NCBI RefSeq assembly: GCF_900109605.1
Contig: NZ_FOAM01000014.1
Location: 62,001 to 126,000 of the forward strand
Source of the DNA: Xaviernesmea oryzae
Lineage (GTDB): Bacteria; Pseudomonadota; Alphaproteobacteria; Rhizobiales; Rhizobiaceae
Length of the DNA stretch: 64,000 nucleotides
Reading direction: 5' to 3'
The position numbers and the translations under genes were made by a program. How positions within the stretch are numbered: position 1 is the stretch's first letter; every line of letters begins with the position of its first letter. The notes beneath the pieces were generated by a model. That model did no database searches. It was not told the origin of the DNA and saw nothing but the letters and a program-made list of their open reading frames with translations. This document shows positions 57,561-64,000 of the stretch, piece after piece.

Positions 57561-58367
57561 ATGGATCGAGAACAGCGGAAAGGCGGCATTCGTTTCAGGC
57601 TGGTCGCGGCACAAGGTCTGGCGACGCTCTTCAGCCTTGCCGGGCGATTGGGCAAGGCCGGCGTTGATCTTCTGTTTCCGCCCGCCTGCCTCGGCTGTGG
57701 GCGTCGGATGGCCGTTCATGGAGCCGCCTGCACGACGTGCTGGCGCAGCCTGCGGCTGATCGAAAAGCCTTACTGTCCAGTCTACGGCACGCCCTTCGCG
57801 CGTGATCTCGGACCGGGCATCCTCTCCCCGCAGGCGATTGCCGATCCGCCCGTTTTCGACCGGCTGCGGGCCGTCGCCCATCATGAAGGGCTGGCCCGCC
57901 ATCTGGTCCATGGTCTGAAATATCGCGACCGCACCGACCTCGCCCCGGTCATGGCGCAATGGATGCTGCGGGCAAGTGATGGCGAGGTGGCGCGGGCCGA
58001 GGCGATTCTTGCCGTGCCGTTACATGTCATGCGCCTTGCCGGCAGGCGGTTCAATCAGTCTGCTGAATTGGCGCGTGCGCTCGCCAAGCTCGCCAACAGG
58101 CCTTTCCTGGCCGATGCCTTGCGCCGGACCCGGCGAACGCGGCGGCAGGTTGGCCTTGGCCAGCGTCAGCGGCAGGAGAATGTGCGCGGCGCCTTCACGG
58201 TGACGCAGGAGGGGCAGAGCCTGATCTTCGGCCGGAGGCTCGTTCTGGTCGATGATGTCTATACGACCGGCGCGACCGTCAGCGCCGCGGTGCGGGCGCT
58301 GAAGAAGGCAGGCGCCGCGGAGGTCACCGTCTTGACCTTTGCACGCGCTCTCGGCGATCCTATATGA
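57561..58367 (+). CDS. comF: ComF family phosphoribosyltransferase-like protein
   Basis: 268 residues. A zinc-ribbon-like N-terminus (C43, C46, C57, C60, C72) precedes a phosphoribosyltransferase-like domain with VPLHVMRLAGRRFNQSAELA and the PRPP motif LVLVDDVYTTGAT (about 226-238). ComF proteins act in natural DNA uptake in competent bacteria; the role in rhizobia is unclear. The usual CPxCG of the last zinc knuckle reads CPVYG here (Y75), so one metal ligand appears lost. grxC lies 134 bases downstream. Confidence 0.9.
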   Translation: MDREQRKGGIRFRLVAAQGLATLFSLAGRLGKAGVDLLFPPACLGCGRRMAVHGAACTTCWRSLRLIEKPYCPVYGTPFARDLGPGILSPQAIADPPVFDRLRAVAHHEGLARHLVHGLKYRDRTDLAPVMAQWMLRASDGEVARAEAILAVPLHVMRLAGRRFNQSAELARALAKLANRPFLADALRRTRRTRRQVGLGQRQRQENVRGAFTVTQEGQSLIFGRRLVLVDDVYTTGATVSAAVRALKKAGAAEVTVLTFARALGDPI

Positions 58368-58501
58368 CCGGCGGCGCTCATTCTCCGCTCGGGATCGATT
58401 CATCATGGCCGCGCCGGTTCGGCGCGCCGGCATCCCGCATGAGACACGGGCACCTTCAAGGCTGTGCGCCGAGGTGCCGAGAAGACAGAAGGATCAGGAT
58501 C

Positions 58502-58759
58502 ATGGCGACAGTCGTCATCTACACCCGTCAGGCGTGCGGTTATTGCGCCGCCGCGAAGGCGCTGCTCGACAAGAAGGGCGTCGCCTATGAGGAGCATGAT
58601 GCCACCGGCAAGCCCGAGGTGCGCGAGGAGATGATCGAGCGCTCGAATGGCGGCCGCACTTTCCCGCAGATCTTCATCGACGGCGCCCATGTCGGCGGTT
58701 GCGACGATCTGCACGCGCTCGACCGCGCCGGCAGGCTCGACCCGCTGCTGGCCGCCTGA
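58502..58759 (+). CDS. grxC: Glutaredoxin 3
   Basis: 85 residues, a dithiol glutaredoxin with active site C12-GY-C15 in TRQACGYCAAAK, the cis-proline segment GRTFPQIFIDG and GGCDDLHAL near the C-terminus. It reduces disulfides using glutathione. The ATG at 58502 is at the family start. A nitrilase and DUF1178 gene follow with close spacing, and the comF-grxC-nitrilase-DUF1178 order is standard in rhizobia. Confidence 0.95.
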   Translation: MATVVIYTRQACGYCAAAKALLDKKGVAYEEHDATGKPEVREEMIERSNGGRTFPQIFIDGAHVGGCDDLHALDRAGRLDPLLAA

Positions 58760-58772
58760 AGAGGATATGACC

Positions 58773-59641
<869 letters not shown>

Positions 59642-59645
<4 letters not shown>

Positions 59646-60070
59646 TCCGCTATTCCCTCAGCTGCGACCAGGGGCACGGCTTCGATGCCTGGTTTTCCTC
59701 CAGCGCGGATTTCGACCGCCAAGCCGAGGCCGGCTATGTCAGCTGCCCGCATTGCGGCTCCTCAGCTGTTGCCAAGCAGCTGATGGCCCCGACCGTCGCA
59801 ACCGCCCGGGAAAGGGAGGCGCGCCAGGCCGTGGCCATGGATGCCCAGCGCGGCGAGATGATCGCCAAGCTTCGCGAGATGGTGAAGACCGTCAGGGAAA
59901 ATTCCGAGGATGTCGGCGAGCGCTTTCCGGAGGAAGCCCGCAAGATCCACTATGGGGAAAGCGATCCGCGCGGCCTGATCGGCCGTGCCTCGCCTGACGA
60001 GGCGCGCGCCCTGATCGACGAGGGCATCGAGATCGCACCCTTGCCAGTGCTGCCGGATGACGTGAACTGA
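59642..60070 (+). CDS. DUF1178 family protein
   Basis: 142 residues from GTG, overlapping the nitrilase stop (translational coupling). A zinc-ribbon-like start (SCDQGHGFDAWFSS, then SCPHCGS) precedes the conserved GERFPEEARKIHYGE and GRASPDEARALIDEGIEIAP. Function unknown. Convergent with ubiG, 49 bases apart. Confidence 0.9.
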
Positions 60071-60119
60071 CGCAGCCACATGCCCGATGCGCGTTTCGCC
60101 CAGACCTCGCGATCGCGCG

Positions 60120-60866
60120 TCAGGCCGGGCGTCGGGCAATGATCATGTAGTTGACGTCCATGTCCGCCGACAGCGCCCAATGATTGGCGAAGGGATTGAA
60201 GAAAACGCCGGTACGATCCGTCACGGCGAGGCCGGCTGCGGAGAGCGGCGCCTCCAGCTCTTCCGGGCGCACCAGCTTGTCATATTGATGCGTGCCGCGC
60301 GGCAGCCAGCGCAGAACGTTTTCCGCCGCGAAGATCGCGAGTGCGGCGGCTTTCATCGTCCGGTTGATGGTGGCGACGAACATCAGCCCGCCGGGCTTCA
60401 CCATAGAGGCGCAGGTCGACAGGAAAAACGGCACGTCGGAGACATGCTCCACCACTTCCATGTTGAGGATGATGTCGAAGGCCTCGCCCGCCTCCGCCAG
60501 GGCTTCGGCCGTAACGGCGCGATAATCCACCGAAACACCGCTGCCGGCTGCGTGGGTTTCGGCGATGCGGATGTTCTTCTCCGAGGCGTCGGCGCCGACG
60601 ACGGAAGCGCCCATGCGCGCCATCGGCTCCGAGAGGAGCCCGCCGCCGCAGCCAATATCGAGCAGCCGCAGCCCCTCCAGCGGGCGCTGCGCATGCGGAT
60701 CGCGTCCGAAGGCTTCTGACGCCTTGTCCCTGATATAGGCCAGCCGCACGGGATTGAACTTGTGCAGCGGCTTGAACTTGCCATGCGGATTCCACCATTC
60801 GGCCGCAAGGGCGGAAAACCGGTCGACTTCGCTCTGGTCGATGGTGGTGCGGGCGGCCTCGGTCAT
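60120..60866 (-). CDS. ubiG: Bifunctional 3-demethylubiquinone O-methyltransferase
   Basis: 248 residues. UbiG carries out both O-methylations of ubiquinone synthesis. The SAM motif [20 protein letters not shown] is at about residues 68-87, then [19 protein letters not shown], and the C-terminal [14 protein letters not shown] and [18 protein letters not shown] are conserved in UbiG. The ATG at 60866 follows GAGGA; a long upstream frame is not conserved. Next to lysC/ptsP, as usual in rhizobia. Confidence 0.95.
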   Translation of the reverse strand: MTEAARTTIDQSEVDRFSALAAEWWNPHGKFKPLHKFNPVRLAYIRDKASEAFGRDPHAQRPLEGLRLLDIGCGGGLLSEPMARMGASVVGADASEKNIRIAETHAAGSGVSVDYRAVTAEALAEAGEAFDIILNMEVVEHVSDVPFFLSTCASMVKPGGLMFVATINRTMKAAALAIFAAENVLRWLPRGTHQYDKLVRPEELEAPLSAAGLAVTDRTGVFFNPFANHWALSADMDVNYMIIARRPA

Positions 60867-61053
60867 GGTCGGTATCCTCTGTTTCGGGCAAGAGGTCGGC
60901 CAGGGCAAGGCCGAAGTCAAGGGGCGGCTCCCCTGGGCATGGTGTCGCGCTTGCAAAAGCATGGCACCGCTATGGGGCAGGTCTCCGTGCAGTTGTCGAT
61001 AAAGCAGCGAGGGAGGTGAAGACATGCCCGCACGGAACGGCGTGCAGAACCGA

Positions 61054-61965
61054 TCATGTCCGGGTGGGGTCGACGCTGCGCAAAGGAGCGAAGACGGTAT
61101 GCAACCTTGCAGCAAGTGCATCGATTGCCGCCGATGAGCGAGCCGGGTTGCGTTTGAGCAGCACGCGGGATGCGTCGATCTGCGGAAAGCCATCCATCAC
61201 GCCAAGAGCGCGACAGGCCGACGGTATGGTTGAGCGTGCCAAAGGCGCAATCGCAAGGCCGGTGGTCACTGCGGCGACCATTCCGGATGCGGTATCGCAC
61301 GAAAAGGCCTGGCGATAGGCAATGGCATGCTGTTCAAGAGAACGCAGCGCGTAGTCCCGGCACCAACCCGAATTCCAATAGACAGCAACCGGCACCGGCG
61401 ACTGGCGATGACAGTCATGTAAGGTCGACGTTACCCATACGGTCGGGTCGTAGCCGAGCACCTCCTGCGGGTCGGCGGCATGCACATCGAAGATGACCGC
61501 CATGTCGAGATCGTCCCGTTCCAGCGCGGCAAGTTGCTGAGCGGCAAAACCGCAGAAGACGCTGACTTCGGTCGTGGGATAGTCGCGTGCGAAGGCTGCC
61601 AGCGCCGCCGGCAGGAGCGTGCGCGAATATTCGTCGGGGATGCCGATCCGCAACGGCCCTTTGATCTCTGCCTTGCGCATCGATGCAGCCGTTTCGTCCA
61701 ACAGCGTGATGACCGCACGCGCCTGCGGCACAAGGCGTTGGCCGGCTGGTGTCAGCGAGACGCCGCGCGGACCGCGGCGGAGAAGCGAATGGCCGACAGT
61801 CTGTTCCAAACGCTTGATCTGCATGCTGATGGCCGATTGCGTCCGACCAACGACCAAAGCGGCATGAGTGAGATTGCCGCGCTCGGCGACGGCCAGGAAG
61901 GTGCGCAGAAGTTCGCTATCGAGAGGAGGCATCATGTCGAAATCGGTTTTGCTGATGTCTGCCAT
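61054..61965 (-). CDS. LysR family transcriptional regulator
   Basis: 303 residues. The N-terminal winged helix-turn-helix (about 15-73) has [20 protein letters not shown] and [20 protein letters not shown]. The effector-binding domain follows, with [20 protein letters not shown] near residue 105. The target genes cannot be told from context; it lies between ubiG and a DUF1127-like gene. The start [10 protein letters not shown] at 61965 is preferred over longer frames without family resemblance. It starts divergently from the DUF1127-like gene, a common LysR target arrangement. Confidence 0.92.
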   Translation of the reverse strand: MADISKTDFDMMPPLDSELLRTFLAVAERGNLTHAALVVGRTQSAISMQIKRLEQTVGHSLLRRGPRGVSLTPAGQRLVPQARAVITLLDETAASMRKAEIKGPLRIGIPDEYSRTLLPAALAAFARDYPTTEVSVFCGFAAQQLAALERDDLDMAVIFDVHAADPQEVLGYDPTVWVTSTLHDCHRQSPVPVAVYWNSGWCRDYALRSLEQHAIAYRQAFSCDTASGMVAAVTTGLAIAPLARSTIPSACRALGVMDGFPQIDASRVLLKRNPARSSAAIDALAARLHTVFAPLRSVDPTRT

Positions 61966-62037
61966 GATGACTATTCGCTTCATTGATGTCCATGACGCCG
62001 GCACCCTATCCCTGTTGATGGAACAGGATGCACGCAA

Positions 62038-62262
62038 ATGGCGCAGGAAGAGGGATCGGCATGGTGGGGCGCCTTCCGGCGGTGGCAGGAGGAGCATCTG
62101 AGGCGACATGCGCTCCGCCTCCTTCTTCGGCGCAATGACATCGGTCTTTTGCGGGATGTTGGCCTTGATCCGCTTCCGCCATCCCTGGTGATAGAACAGG
62201 AACAAGAACAGGATCGCTCGTCGAGGCATGGACTGCTTGCGCGAACGTGCGACCGGGACTAG
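62038..62262 (+). CDS. Small DUF1127-like protein
   Basis: 74 residues. The core HALRLLLRRNDIGLLRDVGL resembles the YjiS/DUF1127 motif (Arg-rich helix, then LLRDIGL), found in many short alphaproteobacterial proteins, some of which act in RNA binding and phosphate or carbon metabolism. The tail (VIEQEQEQDRSSRHG) is not typical. AGGA eight bases before the ATG supports it. It is divergent from the LysR gene by 72 bases and may be its target. Confidence 0.5.
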   Translation: MAQEEGSAWWGAFRRWQEEHLRRHALRLLLRRNDIGLLRDVGLDPLPPSLVIEQEQEQDRSSRHGLLARTCDRD

Positions 62263-62374
62263 ACGGCCATGCTGCCTGCGCCATTGCGCCTGTGTCGCAC
62301 ATCCGCTAAGAGACCGCCGTCTTCATTGGCTGCGGTGCCCTGCACGCGTGGCCTTCAAGCATACCGGTAGAGCC

Positions 62375-63649
62375 ATGGCACGCATCGTGATGAAATTCGG
62401 CGGGACGTCCGTCGCTGATCTCAACCGCATCCACAATGTTGCCCGCCATGTGAAACGTGAAGTCGATGCCGGCCATGAGGTTGCCGTGGTGGTATCTGCC
62501 ATGTCCGGCAAGACCAACGAGCTGGTCGGCTGGGTGCAGGACATGCCGAAGGTCGCAGGCGCTGACTCGCCTTTCTTCGATGCGCGCGAATATGACGCAG
62601 TGGTTGCATCCGGCGAACAGGTTACTTCAGGCATTCTGGCGATCGCGCTGCAGTCTATCGGCGTCAACGCCCGCTCCTGGCAGGGCTGGCAGATCCCGAT
62701 TCGCACCGACAATGCCCATGGCGCCGCCCGCATCATGGAGATCGACGGATCGGAAATCATCCGCCGCATGGGCGAGGGGCAGGTGGCCGTCGTTGCCGGT
62801 TTCCAGGGGCTCGGCCCCGACAATCGCATCGCCACGCTGGGGCGCGGCGGGTCCGATACCTCGGCTGTGGCGATTGCCGCTGCCGTGAAGGCCGACCGCT
62901 GCGATATTTATACGGATGTCGATGGTGTCTATACCACCGACCCGCGCATTGTGCCCAAGGCCCGGCGCTTGAAGAAGATCGCCTTCGAGGAAATGCTCGA
63001 AATGGCGTCTCTCGGCGCCAAGGTGCTGCAGGTGCGCTCTGTGGAACTGGCCATGGTGCACAAGGTGCGCACCTTCGTGCGTTCGTCTTTCGAAGACCCG
63101 GATGCACCTGGTATGGGCGATTTCCTGAATCCGCCGGGAACGCTGATTTGTGATGAGGAAGAAATCGTGGAACAGGAAGTCGTCACCGGCATCGCCTATG
63201 CGAAGGACGAAGCCCAGATCTCGCTGCGCCGCCTTGCCGACCGGCCGGGCGTCTCCGCTGCCATCTTCGGGCCGCTGGCCGAAGCGCATATCAATGTCGA
63301 CATGATCGTCCAGAACATTTCCGAGGACGGCTCGAAGACCGACATGACCTTCACCGTCCCTTCGGGCGACGTCAGCAAGGCGATGAAGGTGCTGGAAGAG
63401 AACAAGGCGCGCATCGGCTTCGACGTTGCCCAGACCGAGAGCGGCCTGTGCAAGGTCTCGGTCATCGGCATCGGCATGCGCAGCCATGCGGGTGTCGCCG
63501 CCTCAGCCTTCAAGGCACTTGCCGAGAAGAGCATCAACATCAAGGCTATTACCACCTCGGAAATCAAGATTTCGATCCTGATTGATGGCGCTTATGCCGA
63601 ATTGGCGGTTCGCACTTTGCATTCCGCCTACGGTCTCGATAAGACTTGA
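62375..63649 (+). CDS. lysC: Aspartate kinase
   Basis: 424 residues. The enzyme phosphorylates aspartate, the first step toward lysine, threonine and methionine. KFGGTSV is at residues 7-13, GFQGLGPDNRIATLGRGGSD near 148-167, and two ACT domains in the C-terminal 160 residues (VTGIAYAKDEAQISLRRLAD; VSVIGIGMRSHAGVAASAF) provide feedback control by lysine/threonine. It has the organisation of alphaproteobacterial LysC without an internal start. ptsP follows 102 bases downstream. Confidence 0.96.
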   Translation: MARIVMKFGGTSVADLNRIHNVARHVKREVDAGHEVAVVVSAMSGKTNELVGWVQDMPKVAGADSPFFDAREYDAVVASGEQVTSGILAIALQSIGVNARSWQGWQIPIRTDNAHGAARIMEIDGSEIIRRMGEGQVAVVAGFQGLGPDNRIATLGRGGSDTSAVAIAAAVKADRCDIYTDVDGVYTTDPRIVPKARRLKKIAFEEMLEMASLGAKVLQVRSVELAMVHKVRTFVRSSFEDPDAPGMGDFLNPPGTLICDEEEIVEQEVVTGIAYAKDEAQISLRRLADRPGVSAAIFGPLAEAHINVDMIVQNISEDGSKTDMTFTVPSGDVSKAMKVLEENKARIGFDVAQTESGLCKVSVIGIGMRSHAGVAASAFKALAEKSINIKAITTSEIKISILIDGAYAELAVRTLHSAYGLDKT

Positions 63650-63673
63650 TTCCCGTCGATCGCAATAAAAGCG

Positions 63674-63702
63674 GGCGCTTGCTGATCATTTCCTCAAGCG
63701 CC
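63674..63702 (+). terminator. Hairpin between lysC and ptsP
   Basis: Perfect 8-bp stem (GGCGCTTG / CAAGCGCC) with a 13-base loop, 24 bases past lysC. No strong T run follows, so it may attenuate rather than stop transcription into ptsP. Confidence 0.4.
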
Positions 63703-63751
63703 TCTTGAAGCGGCCGGCGTCTGGCACGGTGATCGAAGGAGACATGGCGCG

Positions 63752-64000
63752 ATGAGAGACCTTTCTGCAGGTCCCCGCGTTCTTCTCAAGCGGCTTCGCG
63801 AACTCATGGCGGAGCCTTTGGATCCGCAGGAGCGGCTGGACCGCATCGTGCGCCAGATCGCCCAGAATATGGTCGCCGAGGTGTGCTCGGTCTATGTTCT
63901 CCGGTCGGATGGCATTCTTGAGCTTTATGCGACCGAAGGCCTGAACAAGGACGCCGTCCACCTGGCACAGCTGCAAATGGGCCAGGGCCTCGTCGGTACG
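63752..64000 (+). CDS. ptsP: PEP-protein phosphotransferase PtsP (3' end cut off)
   Basis: The first 83 residues of a protein that runs off the window. RVLLKRLRELMAEPLDPQER and IVRQIAQNMVAEVCSVYVLR mark the N-terminal GAF domain of PtsP (EI-Ntr), first enzyme of the nitrogen-related phosphotransferase chain that passes phosphate from PEP to NPr and EIIA-Ntr. Glutamine is sensed through the GAF domain in related bacteria. Its position after lysC is standard in rhizobia. Confidence 0.92.
   Translation, partial: MRDLSAGPRVLLKRLRELMAEPLDPQERLDRIVRQIAQNMVAEVCSVYVLRSDGILELYATEGLNKDAVHLAQLQMGQGLVGT

Overview
This is a gene-dense, GC-rich chromosomal stretch from an alphaproteobacterium, most likely a member of the Rhizobiaceae (Rhizobium/Agrobacterium group). 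The evidence is the gene content and order: bolA, a J-domain protein, cobS-cobT, rpmB, hisC-tyrC, ftsEX-hpt-cpdR, a TIGR02302 protein with lysA-lptM-argH-tlpA, hbd-etfAB-pduO, secA-ppiC-argJ-mutT, comF-grxC-nitrilase-DUF1178, and ubiG-lysC-ptsP. Nearly all genes are housekeeping. I see no prophage, insertion sequence, CRISPR array or rRNA operon, and only one tRNA (Leu, anticodon CAA).

Layout. 0-10 kb: a truncated DUF2938 membrane protein, BolA, a J-domain protein, the CobS/CobT cobaltochelatase subunits, a secreted phytase-like esterase, a queuosine-precursor transporter with a riboswitch-like leader, ribosomal protein L28, a DUF3108 protein and a polysaccharide pyruvyl transferase. 10-22 kb: a drug/metabolite exporter, a structured intergenic element carrying a 29-codon small frame, a cupin and glyoxalase II pair, a methyltransferase, hisC-tyrC, DUF2125, a ChaC-like enzyme, a small membrane protein, PlsC, YdcF, FtsX-FtsE and hpt. 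22-37 kb: CpdR, the TIGR02302 protein, lysA, an LptM-like lipoprotein, argH, tlpA, a VapBC module whose toxin is frameshifted, hbd and etfAB, an orphan cobalamin-type radical SAM gene, pduO, a twin-TM protein and an SDR. 37-49 kb: YihY, GluQ, AlkA, a diguanylate cyclase, an HNH endonuclease, DsbB, YqaA, tRNA-Leu, several tiny proteins, an acyl-CoA synthetase and a GNAT protein. 49-64 kb: SecA, a parvulin, ArgJ, GNAT-MutT, ComF, glutaredoxin, nitrilase, UbiG, a LysR regulator, a DUF1127-like protein, aspartokinase and the start of ptsP.

Themes. Cobalamin recurs (cobST, pduO, and a radical SAM protein with a cobalamin-type N-terminal domain). Amino-acid synthesis is spread along the window (hisC, tyrC, lysA, argH, argJ, lysC). 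Cell-cycle functions cluster at 19-23 kb (ftsEX and cpdR), where a perfect TTAA-N7-TTAA CtrA-type site lies upstream of ftsE. The accessory pieces are small: the vapBC module and the radical SAM gene look like insertions into otherwise typical rhizobial gene blocks. The least explained sequence is the 430-base gap at 10.5-10.9 kb and the short pseudoknot-like leader at 6.7 kb.
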